From NCBI RefSeq assembly GCF_013817345.1, contig NZ_JACDCW010000004.1:1-64000 (forward strand): 64,000 nt of DNA. Reading direction: 5' to 3'. Made by a program: the position numbers and the translations under genes. The notes under the pieces are model-generated. The model saw only the letters and a program-made list of their open reading frames with translations, had not been told where the DNA came from and did not search any database. Shown here piece after piece: positions 1 through 8,880 of this stretch (the first letter of the stretch is position 1; every line of letters starts with the position of its first letter). The DNA is from Methylibium sp. (GTDB taxonomy: Bacteria; Pseudomonadota; Gammaproteobacteria; Burkholderiales; Burkholderiaceae_C).

Positions 1-1
1 C

Positions 2-223
2 ATTCTGAGCCGGGTCGAGCGCGACTTCGGCGGCCGCGTCATCGAGGTCGAACTCGAGCGCGACGACGGCGAACTTGTTTACGAGCTCGAACTTCTGCTG
101 CCCGACGGCCGGGTCATCGAGCTCGAGTTCGACGCGCGCACCGGCGAACTCGTCAAGCTCGAAGGCGCGCGCCTGGAAACCGTCTTCAAGTTGCGCCCCG
201 GCGCCGGAGCTGCGTCGCGATGA
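2..223 (+). CDS. PepSY-type protein, 3' part only
   Basis: Only the last 73 codons are inside the window; the start lies to the left. The frame is rich in alternating Glu/Val/Leu and shows two repeated turns (LPDGRVIELEF, ARTGELVKLEG) typical of the PepSY fold, often a secreted or membrane-attached regulator or inhibitor domain. The stop codon overlaps the start of the following response regulator (ATGA), so the gene is the first visible member of a coupled PepSY-regulator-sensor operon. In this family such proteins are often periplasmic partners of the sensor kinase; that role here is inference. The signal peptide cannot be checked because the 5' end is missing. Confidence 0.7.
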   Translation: MLSRVERDFGGRVIEVELERDDGELVYELELLLPDGRVIELEFDARTGELVKLEGARLETVFKLRPGAGAASR

Positions 224-882
224 GGGTCCTGGTGGTCGAGGACGACGCTGCATTGCGCACGCAGATCGCCGACGCGCTGCGGGCCAGCGACCACGCGGTC
301 GACAGCGCCGCCAGCGGCATCGACGGTGAGCATCTCGGCCGGGTGGAGCCCTTCGACGCGGTGGTGCTCGACCTGGGCCTGCCCGGCCGCGATGGCCTGG
401 CGGTGCTGCGCGGCTGGCGTGCGGCCGGCGTGGCCACACCGGTGCTGCTGCTCACCGCGCGCAGCAGTTGGCAGGAGAAGGTGCTCGGCATCGACGCCGG
501 TGCCGACGACTACCTCGCCAAGCCCTTCCAGATGGAGGAGCTGCTGGCTCGGTTGCGTGCGCTGATCCGCCGCTCGGGTGGCCATGCGCAGGCGGAACTC
601 CGCTGCGGCCCCGTGCAGCTCGACACGCGTAGCTGTCAGGTCAGCGTGGCCGGCAGCGTCGTCAACCTGACCGGACATGAATACCGCGTGCTCGCATTCC
701 TGATGCACCACGCCGAACGCGTGGTGTCGCGCACCGAGCTGGCCGAGCACCTGTACGCCCGGGACGCGGACCGCGACAGCAACACGATCGATGTCTTCAT
801 CGCCCGACTGCGCCGCAAGTTGCCCGAGAACTTCATCGTCACGGTGCGCGGCTTGGGCTTCCGTGTGGGAGGCAGCGCATGA
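220..882 (+). CDS. OmpR/PhoP-family response regulator
   Basis: A 220-residue two-domain response regulator that would activate or repress genes when phosphorylated by the kinase encoded next. The receiver domain (about 1-115) has the acidic pocket VVEDD near residue 6-9, phospho-acceptor Asp51 in VVLDLGLPG, Thr79 and Lys101 (YLAKPF). The C-terminal half (about 125-218) is a winged-helix DNA-binding domain with LTGHEYRVLAFL and the recognition-helix region SNTIDVFIARLRRKL. It starts inside the stop of the PepSY gene and its own stop overlaps the kinase start, both as ATGA, indicating translational coupling. The target stimulus cannot be read from sequence; the PepSY/QseB/PhoP-like layout is common in Burkholderiales. 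Confidence 0.93.
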   Translation: MRVLVVEDDAALRTQIADALRASDHAVDSAASGIDGEHLGRVEPFDAVVLDLGLPGRDGLAVLRGWRAAGVATPVLLLTARSSWQEKVLGIDAGADDYLAKPFQMEELLARLRALIRRSGGHAQAELRCGPVQLDTRSCQVSVAGSVVNLTGHEYRVLAFLMHHAERVVSRTELAEHLYARDADRDSNTIDVFIARLRRKLPENFIVTVRGLGFRVGGSA

Positions 883-2231
883 AGGCCGGCTCGCTCCAAC
901 GGCGCTTGCTCCTGGCAGCGCTGGCGTGGATCGCAGCCGCGCTGGCCGCCGCGGCCTTCGTGCTCGGCGGGTTGTTCCGCGAGCATGTGGAGGCGGAGTT
1001 GGCCACGCGCATGCAAGGCCACCTCGAGGAGCTGATTGCCGCGCTGGTGCGCGGCGAAGATGGTGGGGTGAGTCTGGACCGCGAACTGTCCGAGCCGCTG
1101 TTCCGCCAACCGTACGGCGGCTTCTACTGGATCGTGCAGCGGGGCGACACGGTGCTGCTGCGATCGCGCTCGCTGTGGGATCACACGCTCGCGTTGCCCG
1201 CTGGCACCGCATCCACGACAGGCGTGCAGCGCATCGAAGCCGAGGGCCCGCGCGATCAGCCGCTGGTGCTGTGGTCGCGCAGCGTGCAGTTGCCGAATGA
1301 CAGCGCGGCGCTGCGCGTGGCGGCGGGCGCGGACGTGAGCAACCTCGACGCCATGACACGCTCCTTCGCACGCACGCTGACCGTCTCGCTCGCCGTCGTG
1401 GCGGCGGCGCTCATGGCCGCGGCGGTGCTGCAGGTACGTCTGGGCCTTGCGCCACTCGGCCGCCTGCGCAAGGCTTTGCTCGCACTGCGCGCCAGCCGCG
1501 CGACGCGCGTCGAAGGGCGTTTCCCGAACGAGGTGCAGCCGCTGATCGACGACCTGCACGGGCTGCTCGACGAGAACACCGCCATCGTCGAACGCGCTCG
1601 CACCCAGACCGGCAACCTCGCGCATGCGCTGAAGACGCCGCTGGCGGTGATCACCAATGCGTCCGCGCAGCTGCCCGGCCCCGAGGGCGAACTGATCCGC
1701 GCGCAGGCCGGGCGCATGGCGCGCCAGGTCGAGCTGCAGCTGATGCGCGCCCGCGCCGCGGCCACGGCGCGCCAGCGCGGGCCGGGCAGCACGGTGCGGC
1801 TCGCCGTCGATGACCTGCAGCGCGCGCTCGAGCAGCTCTACCGCGAGCGAGGACTCGAGTTCACCGTGCGGCAGGAGGGGGCACCCGTGTTCAGCGGCGA
1901 GCAGCAGGACCTGCACGAGATGCTCGGCAACCTGCTCGACAACGCCGCGAAGTGGGCGCGCCGCCGCGTGCAGATCAGCTTGAGCGCGCCGCTGCGCCAG
2001 ATCGTCTGCGAGATCGAGGACGACGGTCCGGGCATCGCAGCGGCCGAGCGTGCCGTGGTGCTGCAGCGTGGCAGGCGGCTCGACGAATCGCAGCCCGGCT
2101 CGGGCCTGGGGCTGACCATCGTCGACGACCTAGCGCGGCTGCACGGTGGCAGCCTGACTCTCGGCGAGAGCCGTCTCGGCGGCCTGCTCGCCCGCCTGGA
2201 ACTGCCGGCGGCCGGCCACGCCAGTGCTTGA
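879..2231 (+). CDS. Membrane sensor histidine kinase
   Basis: A 450-residue two-component sensor that should phosphorylate the preceding response regulator. Transmembrane helix 1 lies at about residues 10-33 and helix 2 at about 167-190, leaving a periplasmic sensor domain of roughly 130 residues. The dimerisation/phospho-acceptor box carries His249 in AHALKTPLAVI. The ATPase domain has the N box (LGNLLDNAAKW), G1 (EDDGPGIA) and G2 (GSGLGLTIVDDLARLHGG). The HALKTPL form of the H box is that of the PhoQ-like branch. The ATG lies in the ATGA overlap with the regulator stop. The ligand is unknown. Confidence 0.92.
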   Translation: MKAGSLQRRLLLAALAWIAAALAAAAFVLGGLFREHVEAELATRMQGHLEELIAALVRGEDGGVSLDRELSEPLFRQPYGGFYWIVQRGDTVLLRSRSLWDHTLALPAGTASTTGVQRIEAEGPRDQPLVLWSRSVQLPNDSAALRVAAGADVSNLDAMTRSFARTLTVSLAVVAAALMAAAVLQVRLGLAPLGRLRKALLALRASRATRVEGRFPNEVQPLIDDLHGLLDENTAIVERARTQTGNLAHALKTPLAVITNASAQLPGPEGELIRAQAGRMARQVELQLMRARAAATARQRGPGSTVRLAVDDLQRALEQLYRERGLEFTVRQEGAPVFSGEQQDLHEMLGNLLDNAAKWARRRVQISLSAPLRQIVCEIEDDGPGIAAAERAVVLQRGRRLDESQPGSGLGLTIVDDLARLHGGSLTLGESRLGGLLARLELPAAGHASA

Positions 2232-2281
2232 CTTCATTTGCCGCTTTTCCCATCCTTTACTCATCCAGCAGGAGATACACC

Positions 2282-2740
2282 ATGGCAAACACCGTTCGCA
2301 TCGATACCGCATCACCGGACAGAGGAGGCGGTCTGTCGACGGCTGTCTGGGTCGCGGGGCTGGCCGTCTTGCTGCTGTGGTCGCTGACGGCCTGGGCGAT
2401 GGCCCTGCTACTCACCGGCGGCGGTGAGTTCGCGGCGTCGCAAGCCGCGGCCTGGGCGCCGTTCTATCCGGAGGTCGAGCTCGCGCTCTCCACAACCTCG
2501 GCCTGGTTGAGCCAGTTCGGCACGGCGGCGCTGTGGATCGTGTGGGGGTTCGGTGCGGTGCTGATCGTCTTCGGCACATGGCTGGCGGCGCGCTGCGTGC
2601 GGGCACTGGAGCGAGGTTTCGACCGCTTGGCGCCGCAGGCTTCAGCCGCCTGGGGCGGCGCGCGCCATCGTCTCGAATCACGCACCGGTGCCGCTTCGTC
2701 CGCGCCATCGGCCGACGGGTCGCGGCCGGCCGGCTCATAG
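2282..2740 (+). CDS. Small two-helix membrane protein of unknown function
   Basis: A 152-residue protein preceded by AGGAGA six bases before the ATG. Two hydrophobic stretches (about residues 18-42 and 80-103) predict an inner-membrane protein with a cytoplasmic C-terminal tail rich in Ala, Ser and Arg. I do not recognise a named family with certainty. It sits 50 bases after the sensor kinase in the same direction, so it could be the last gene of that operon, and 58 bases before dnaE. Function unknown. Confidence 0.7.
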   Translation: MANTVRIDTASPDRGGGLSTAVWVAGLAVLLLWSLTAWAMALLLTGGGEFAASQAAAWAPFYPEVELALSTTSAWLSQFGTAALWIVWGFGAVLIVFGTWLAARCVRALERGFDRLAPQASAAWGGARHRLESRTGAASSAPSADGSRPAGS

Positions 2741-2798
2741 CACACCGGCACCGCGCCGCAGGGGCGGGGGCGCCGCACCCGCTCCCTAAAATGGCCGG

Positions 2799-5700
2799 AT
2801 GAAACCCGCCTTCGTCCACCTGCGCAGCCACACCGAGTACTCCGTCGTCGATGGCACCTTGCGCATCGACGACATGGTGGCCGCGGCGGCGGCCGATGGT
2901 CAGCCGGCGCTGGCGATCACCGACCTCGGCAACCTGTTCGGGGCCGTCAAGTTCTACAGCGCGGCTCGCGGACAAGGTGTGCAGCCCCTCGTCGGTGCAG
3001 AGATCTGGCTGGAACCCGAAGTCGGCTCGACCCCCGGCGACCGGCAGGCCAGCCGCCTGCTGCTGCTCGCGCAGAACGGTAGCGGCTACTTGAACCTGTG
3101 CACGCTGATTTCGCATGCGTGGACGGAGAACGTGCAGCGCCACCAGGCCTGCGTCGCCTGGGCACGGCTGGCTGAACACAGCGAAGGTTTGATCGCGTTG
3201 TCAGGTGCTGATCTCGGCGGCATCGGACAGGCGCTGCTCGCCGGCGATGCGGCGCGCGCCGAGGCTTTGGCGCTGCGCCTGGCCGCCGTCTTTCCGCAGC
3301 GCTTTTATCTCGAACTCCACCGCGCCGGCCAGCCGGGCAACGAAGAGCAGGTCCGTGCCGCCGTGCCGCTGGCGGCCAAGCTCGGTCTGCCGGTGGTCGC
3401 CACGCATCCGCTGCAGTTCCTCGCACCCGACGATCACGAGGCGCACGAGGCGCGGGTCTGCATCGCGGAGGGCGAGTTGCTGTCCAACCCGAGGCGCATC
3501 AAGCGCTTCACGCGCGAGCAGTATTTCAAGAGCGCGGCGCAGATGCACGAGCTGTTCGCGGATCTGCCTTCGGCGCTGGCCAACACGCTGGCCATCGCGC
3601 GGCGCTGCCACCTCACGCTGACGCTGGGCAAGCCGCAACTGCCCGACTTCCCGATCCCCGAAGTGGGCGGCGAGCGCATGGCGCCCGAGGCCTACTTCCG
3701 GCATACCTCGCACGAGGGCCTGGAGCGCCGGCTGCGCCAGCTCTATGCCGACGAGGCGGCGCGCGAATGCGAACGCCCGCGCTATGCCGAGCGGCTGGAA
3801 TTCGAAATCGCAACCATCGTGAAGATGGGCTTTCCCGGCTACTTCCTGATCGTGGGCGACTTCATCAACTGGGCTCGCGCCAATGGCTGCCCGGTGGGTC
3901 CGGGCCGCGGGTCGGGCGCCGGATCGCTGGTGGCCTATGCGCTGGGCATCACCGACCTCGACCCGCTCGCCTACAACCTGCTGTTCGAGCGGTTTCTCAA
4001 CCCGGAGCGGGTGTCGATGCCCGACTTCGACATCGACTTCTGCCAGGCCAACCGCGACCGCGTGATCGACTACGTCAAGCAGAAATACGGCCGCGACGCC
4101 GTGAGCCAGATCGCCACCTTCGGCACCATGGCGGCGAAGGCAGCGCTGCGCGACGTGGGCCGTGTGCTCGGCATGGGCTACGGCCATGTGGACAGCATCG
4201 CAAAGCTGGTCCCGGCGCCGCCGGGCAAGAGCGTGACGCTCAAGCGCCCGCCGCCGGACTACAAGCCGGACGGGAGCGGCCCGATCTACGCGCGCCGCGA
4301 AGCGCCCGAGATCGAGGAGCGCGAGAAGCGGGAAGAAGAGGTCGCCGAGCTGCTGGCGTTGGCCGAGCGCCTGGAAGGTACGGTGCGCAACGTCGGCATG
4401 CACGCCGGCGGTGTGCTGATCGCGCCCGGGCGGATCACCGATTTCTGCCCGCTCTATCAGCAGCCCGGCAGTGTCGCGGCGGTGAGCCAGTTCGACAAGG
4501 ACGACGTCGAGGCGATCGGCCTGGTCAAGTTCGACTTCCTGGGCCTGGCCACGCTGACCATCCTGGAAATGGCGAAGGACTTCATCGTCGCACGCCACCC
4601 GCACCGCGCCGACTTCAGCTACGAGGCCTTGCCGCTCGACGATCCGAAGGTTTACAAGCTCTTTTCCGACGGGCTGACCGAGTCGGTCTTCCAGTTCGAA
4701 TCCGGCGGCATGCAGCGCATGCTGAAAGACGCCAAGCCGAGCCGCATCGAGGATCTGTTCGCACTCAACGCGATGTTCCGGCCGGGACCGATGGAGATGA
4801 TCCCGACCTTCTGCGCGCGCAAGCACGGCCGCGAGGAGGTGACCTATCCGCATCCGCTGCTCGAGTCGGTGCTGGGCGAGACCTACGGCGTGATGGTCTA
4901 CCAGGAACAGGTGATGCAGGCCGCGCAGGTGCTGGGCGGCTATTCGCTCGGCGGCGCCGACCTGTTGCGCCGCGCGATGGGCAAGAAGAAGGCCGAGGAG
5001 ATGGCCAAGCACCGCGCCATCTTCCGCGAGGGTGCCGCGAAGAAGGGTATCGGGCAAGCCAAGGCCGATGAAGTGTTCGACCTGATGGAGAAGTTCGCCG
5101 GCTACGGCTTCAACAAGAGCCATGCCGCTGCCTACTCGCTGCTCGCGTACCACACCGCCTGGCTCAAGGTGCACCACCCGGCCGAGTTCTTCGCGGCCAA
5201 CATGACGATCGAGATGGACGACGCCGACAAGCTGCGCGTCCTGATCCGCGACGCCCGGCAGTTCAGTATTGCCTTCGATGCGCCCGACATCAACGTGGGC
5301 GGCTGGCGTTTCGAGCCGACCTCCGACCGGCGCGTGCGCTACGGCCTGGGCGCCATCAAGGGCACGGGGCAGGGCGCGATCGAGGCCATCGTCGAAGCGC
5401 GCCGAGGCCACGAAGGCGGCCTGGACGATTCGGCAGGCCATCCCTTCAAGAGCCTGTTCGACTTCTGCGCCCGCGTGGACCGCAGCCGCGTCAACAAGCG
5501 CGTGGTGGATGCGCTGATCAAGGGCGGCGCCTTCGATGCGCTCGGCCCTGACCGCGCGCAGCTGATGGCCAGCGTGCAACTGGCCTTCGACTATGCCGAC
5601 AGCCAGGCCGCGCATGCGGAGCAGAGCGGCCTGTTCGACTTCGGCGCCGACGACGAGGACCAGCATGCCGCCTCGACCAAGGAGCCTGAACTCATCGCGG

Positions 5701-6359
5701 CCGAGCCGTGGAGCATCCGGCAGCGGCTCATGCTGGAGAAGCAGGCGCTCGGCTTTTACCTGTCAGGACACCTGTTCGACGAGAGCGCAGAGGAGGTGCG
5801 GCGCTTTTGCAAGCGCCGCATCGACGACCTGCTCGACAGCCGCGAGCCGCAGTTGCTGGCCGGCATCGTCACCGAATTGCGCGTCGTCAACGGCCAGCGC
5901 GGCCGTGTGGCGATCTTCAAGCTCGACGACAAGAGCGACCAGATCGAGGCGGTGGTCGCCGAAGATCTGCTGAGCGCGAACCGCGAATTGCTGGCCGAGG
6001 ACGAACTCGTCATCGTGCAGGGCAAGGTACAGCCCGACCGCTTCTCGGGCGGCGTGCGGCTCAACGTTCAGCAGGTGTGGAGCCTGGCGGCCGCACGCTG
6101 CAAGTTCGCGCGCTTCTTGCGTGTGGCAGTCAATGGCAGCGCGCCCGCATTGAGCGAGCTGCTGCGCGAGTTTCCGCCGCGCAGTGTTCGCACGGAGCAG
6201 GGTTCGCTCACCGAGGGCCTGGCCGTGCGCCTGCTGTTGCAGCGGCACAGTATCCAGGGCGAGGTCGACCTCGGCGACGACGGTCGGTTCTTTCCGTCCG
6301 ATGCCGCTTTGGCTCGCTGGAAATCGAGCGCAGCGCAGGCGGTCGTGATCTACGACTGA
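2799..6359 (+). CDS. dnaE: DNA polymerase III subunit alpha
   Basis: Catalytic subunit of the replicative polymerase, 1186 residues (Escherichia coli form about 1160). Residues 1-270 form the PHP domain (VHLRSHTEYSVVDGTL, AITDLGNLFGAVKFY). The C-family palm follows with GPGRGSGAGSLVAYALGITD and PDFDIDF; Asp411 and Asp413 correspond to the metal-binding pair, and Asp579 in KFDFLGLATL to the third. The fingers contain RRAMGKKKAEEMAKHR and GYGFNKSHAAAYS. Helix-hairpin-helix and OB-fold regions occupy the C-terminal third (for example RVAIFKLDDKSDQIEAVV). The frame is intact from an ATG with no neighbour overlap. It is the single-copy housekeeping type, not the DnaE2/ImuC mutagenesis type. Confidence 0.97.
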   Translation: MKPAFVHLRSHTEYSVVDGTLRIDDMVAAAAADGQPALAITDLGNLFGAVKFYSAARGQGVQPLVGAEIWLEPEVGSTPGDRQASRLLLLAQNGSGYLNLCTLISHAWTENVQRHQACVAWARLAEHSEGLIALSGADLGGIGQALLAGDAARAEALALRLAAVFPQRFYLELHRAGQPGNEEQVRAAVPLAAKLGLPVVATHPLQFLAPDDHEAHEARVCIAEGELLSNPRRIKRFTREQYFKSAAQMHELFADLPSALANTLAIARRCHLTLTLGKPQLPDFPIPEVGGERMAPEAYFRHTSHEGLERRLRQLYADEAARECERPRYAERLEFEIATIVKMGFPGYFLIVGDFINWARANGCPVGPGRGSGAGSLVAYALGITDLDPLAYNLLFERFLNPERVSMPDFDIDFCQANRDRVIDYVKQKYGRDAVSQIATFGTMAAKAALRDVGRVLGMGYGHVDSIAKLVPAPPGKSVTLKRPPPDYKPDGSGPIYARREAPEIEEREKREEEVAELLALAERLEGTVRNVGMHAGGVLIAPGRITDFCPLYQQPGSVAAVSQFDKDDVEAIGLVKFDFLGLATLTILEMAKDFIVARHPHRADFSYEALPLDDPKVYKLFSDGLTESVFQFESGGMQRMLKDAKPSRIEDLFALNAMFRPGPMEMIPTFCARKHGREEVTYPHPLLESVLGETYGVMVYQEQVMQAAQVLGGYSLGGADLLRRAMGKKKAEEMAKHRAIFREGAAKKGIGQAKADEVFDLMEKFAGYGFNKSHAAAYSLLAYHTAWLKVHHPAEFFAANMTIEMDDADKLRVLIRDARQFSIAFDAPDINVGGWRFEPTSDRRVRYGLGAIKGTGQGAIEAIVEARRGHEGGLDDSAGHPFKSLFDFCARVDRSRVNKRVVDALIKGGAFDALGPDRAQLMASVQLAFDYADSQAAHAEQSGLFDFGADDEDQHAASTKEPELIAAEPWSIRQRLMLEKQALGFYLSGHLFDESAEEVRRFCKRRIDDLLDSREPQLLAGIVTELRVVNGQRGRVAIFKLDDKSDQIEAVVAEDLLSANRELLAEDELVIVQGKVQPDRFSGGVRLNVQQVWSLAAARCKFARFLRVAVNGSAPALSELLREFPPRSVRTEQGSLTEGLAVRLLLQRHSIQGEVDLGDDGRFFPSDAALARWKSSAAQAVVIYD

Positions 6360-6478
6360 ATTTCGCGACTGCTTCGTCGCCTACGCCCCTAGAGCGAAGG
6401 CGCGCGCGGCACACTGGCCGCGCTTGTTTGCGTGCAGTCCGTCTGCCGCAACGGGGACTGCACCAACGGAGCTTGAAC

Positions 6479-6916
6479 ATGAAACATCTTTTCGTCGCCA
6501 CGCTGATGGTTGCCTTTGCCGCTTCACCGGCCTTCGCCGCAGATGTCGGCGTGTCGGTCAGCATCGGTCAGCCGGGCTTTTACGGCCGCATCGACATCGG
6601 CAACGGATATCCGCCGCCGCGAGTGATCTATGCGGAGCCGGTCGTCGTGGTCGAGCGGCCGGTCGCGGTGATCCAGCGGCCGATCTATCTGCGTGTGCCG
6701 CCCGGTCATGCCCGGGACTGGCGCAAGCACTGCGGCCGCTACGACGCTTGCGGCCAACGCGTCTATTTCGTGCAGGACGGCTGGTACCAGCAGGAATACG
6801 CGTCGCGCCATCGCGGGGGTGACCGTGACCGCGATGACGACCGCGACTACGGCAAGCGGCACAAGCACGACCACAAGCACGCCGGCAAGCGCCGGGGGCG
6901 CGACCGCGACGACTGA
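6479..6916 (+). CDS. Secreted protein with charged His/Asp/Arg tail
   Basis: A 145-residue protein with a clear Sec signal peptide (MKHLFVATLMVAFAASPAFA, cleavage after AFA) and a compact domain containing GQPGFYGRIDIG, PIYLRVPPGHARDWRKHC and YDACGQRVYFVQDGWY. The two cysteines could form a disulfide. The last 35 residues alternate Asp, Arg, Lys and His (for example KRHKHDHKHAGKRR), a low-complexity tail that could bind metal or nucleic acid. The family is common in Burkholderiales genomes as an uncharacterised periplasmic protein; I know of no assigned function. Start chosen because it begins the signal peptide and has GGAG-type spacing upstream (CGGAGCTTGAAC). Confidence 0.78.
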   Translation: MKHLFVATLMVAFAASPAFAADVGVSVSIGQPGFYGRIDIGNGYPPPRVIYAEPVVVVERPVAVIQRPIYLRVPPGHARDWRKHCGRYDACGQRVYFVQDGWYQQEYASRHRGGDRDRDDDRDYGKRHKHDHKHAGKRRGRDRDD

Positions 6917-7032
6917 AACAAGCGGCCTGCGAGCGGCCCGCCGCCGTTACGCTTGGACCGACCGATAAGCACTGCGCCCCCGCCGCGTTTGCGCAGATCG
7001 CAGACCGCACGCCGCCGACTATCCTGCCCCGC

Positions 7033-8253
7033 GTGGCACCCATCACTGGCCTCATCCTCACCGGCGGCGGCGCTCGCGCGGCCTATCAGGTGGGTGTGCT
7101 GGCCGGGCTGAGCCGCCTGCGCCGCGAGGCCGGCGAGCTGCCCGGCAACCCCTTTCCCGTGATTGCCGGAACCTCGGCCGGCGCGATCAATGCAGCGGCG
7201 CTGGCTTGCGGCGCCGACGACTTCGATACTGCGGTGGCCTTGCTCAACCGCGTGTGGCGCAACTTCCACGCCGAGCAGGTCTACCGCGCCGACGCTTTCG
7301 GCGTGATCCGCAGCGGCGCCCGCTGGCTGTCCTTGTTCACTCTGGGCTGGGCGCTGACGCGATGGCGCCGCGCTCGGCCGCGTTCGCTGCTCGACAACTC
7401 GCCGCTCGAAGACTTGCTGCGCGAGTTGCTGCCGCTCGATCGACTGCGAGGCCACCTGCAGGCCGGTCATTTGCGCGCCCTGGCCATCACCGGGTCAAGC
7501 TATAGCACCGGCGAGCACCTGACTTTCTACGAGGCGGTGGATGAGATCGCGCCCTGGACGCGCTCGCAACGCGTTGCCGTGCGCGCCCGTTTGACGCATG
7601 AGCACCTGATGGCCTCGTCGGCGATTCCCTTCATTTTCCCGGCGGTGCCCCTGTCGGTCCTGGGACGCCGCGATCACGTGGGCGACGGCTCGATGCGGCA
7701 GTCGGCACCAATCTCGCCCGCCGTGCACCTTGGCGCGGACCGCATCCTCGTCGTCGGCGCCGGGCGGCTGAACGAGCCGGTGGGCGCACGGGCGGCAGTC
7801 AGTGGCTATCCGAGCCTGGCGCAGATTGCCGGGCACGCGCTGTCGAACATCTTTCTGGATGCGCTGGCCGTTGACATCGAACGGCTGCAGCGCGTCAACC
7901 ACACGCTGTCGCTGCTTGGACCCGAAGCACTCTCTCGCACTTCGCTGCGGCCGATCGAGCTGCTGGTGATCGCGCCGAGCCAGCGACTGGACGACATTGC
8001 CGCGCGCCACCTGCACTCGCTACCGACACCCGTGCGCGCCATGCTGCGAGCCGTTGGTGTTTCCGCCGGCGAGGTGCCATGCCAGAGCGGCGGCGATCGT
8101 GGCGCGGCGCTGGCCAGCTACCTGCTTTTCGAGGCGCCGTACACGCGCGAGCTGATTGCGCTGGGCGAGGCCGACACGCTGGCACGCCGAGAAGACGTGC
8201 TGCGCTTTTTCGGCTGGGGCCGCGCACGGAGCGGGCTGTCCGCGGCGGCGTAA
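7033..8253 (+). CDS. Patatin-like phospholipase
   Basis: A 406-residue patatin-family lipid acyl hydrolase starting at GTG. The oxyanion loop GGGARAAYQVGVL is at about residues 11-23 and the nucleophile elbow GTSAG at about 46-50, giving the catalytic serine. The second member of the Ser-Asp dyad is in GDGSMRQSAPISPA. The usual DG(A/G) is DGS here, which I believe is normal for this proteobacterial subfamily. No signal peptide is seen, so it probably acts at the cytoplasmic face or is membrane-associated. Substrate unknown; phospholipase A-type hydrolysis is the family expectation. It is convergent with the next gene, 14 bases away. Confidence 0.9.
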   Translation: MAPITGLILTGGGARAAYQVGVLAGLSRLRREAGELPGNPFPVIAGTSAGAINAAALACGADDFDTAVALLNRVWRNFHAEQVYRADAFGVIRSGARWLSLFTLGWALTRWRRARPRSLLDNSPLEDLLRELLPLDRLRGHLQAGHLRALAITGSSYSTGEHLTFYEAVDEIAPWTRSQRVAVRARLTHEHLMASSAIPFIFPAVPLSVLGRRDHVGDGSMRQSAPISPAVHLGADRILVVGAGRLNEPVGARAAVSGYPSLAQIAGHALSNIFLDALAVDIERLQRVNHTLSLLGPEALSRTSLRPIELLVIAPSQRLDDIAARHLHSLPTPVRAMLRAVGVSAGEVPCQSGGDRGAALASYLLFEAPYTRELIALGEADTLARREDVLRFFGWGRARSGLSAAA

Positions 8254-8267
8254 GACGATCGACCGTT

Positions 8268-8636
8268 TCAGCGGGTGCTTGCTTGCGGTTTGGCGATTTT
8301 CTGTGCTGCCGTTGTCGCCTTGGGGGAAGCCGCCGTCTTGCTCGCCGTCTTGGCTGCGGTAGACGCAGCGCCGGCATAGCTCGCGTCGTTGACGGTCAGC
8401 CCTGCAGCCGAAAAGCGCGCCGCATTGCCTGAGCCCACACCGGAGACGCGGTCGATCAGATCGTTCCAGTCCTTGAAGTTGCCTTTCTTGCGTTCGTCGA
8501 GCAGCTTGGTGGCGAGTGCCGGACCGATGCCTTTGACGCTATCGAGCGCGGCCATGTCGGCCTTGTTGACATCGACCGCGGCGAAGGCAGCAGCGGCAAA
8601 CAGCGCGAGCACGGCGCCGAACAAAGTCTTGAGCAT
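8268..8636 (-). CDS. Secreted ComEA-like helix-hairpin-helix protein
   Basis: A 122-residue protein with a signal peptide (about residues 1-19) and a helix-hairpin-helix DNA-binding module: VDVNKADMAALDSVKGIGPA followed by LIDRVSGVGSGNAARF. This is the ComEA-type domain that binds double-stranded DNA without sequence specificity during uptake in competent cells. The C-terminal 45 residues are Ala/Lys/Thr-rich, which may add positive charge for DNA or wall contact. There is no comEC or pilus gene nearby, so a role in transformation is inference from the family. Confidence 0.85.
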   Translation of the reverse strand: MLKTLFGAVLALFAAAAFAAVDVNKADMAALDSVKGIGPALATKLLDERKKGNFKDWNDLIDRVSGVGSGNAARFSAAGLTVNDASYAGAASTAAKTASKTAASPKATTAAQKIAKPQASTR

Positions 8637-8880
8637 GTTTTTCTCCTGGGGTTGAAGGACTGCAGCGCTTTCGAGCCTGCAGACAAATCCTAGGCGGCTG
8701 CGTCACGGCTGCCGACCCCAAGAGGAGGGCGTCACGATGGGGGCTGGGCAGCCGCGTTGCGGCGCGGCGGGCCTCGGCAAGCGCGACGACTGTTGCAAGC
8801 AAGGCGCCGGAGCAAGAGGAAGAGCGGGGCACGGGTGCCTCGCTTCACCACGGCCGCCGCGACTGCGACGCCTTCAGGAT

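Noticed and set aside
3201-5666. A very long open frame (821 codons) on the minus strand opposite dnaE.
   Set aside because: dnaE shows all catalytic motifs in the plus frame; the antisense frame has no family pattern and is a product of high GC and third-position bias.
7684-7720. Patatin dyad motif reads DGS instead of DG(A/G).
   Set aside because: The segment GDGSMRQSAPISPA with DGS looks normal for this bacterial patatin subfamily, so it is not evidence of inactivity.
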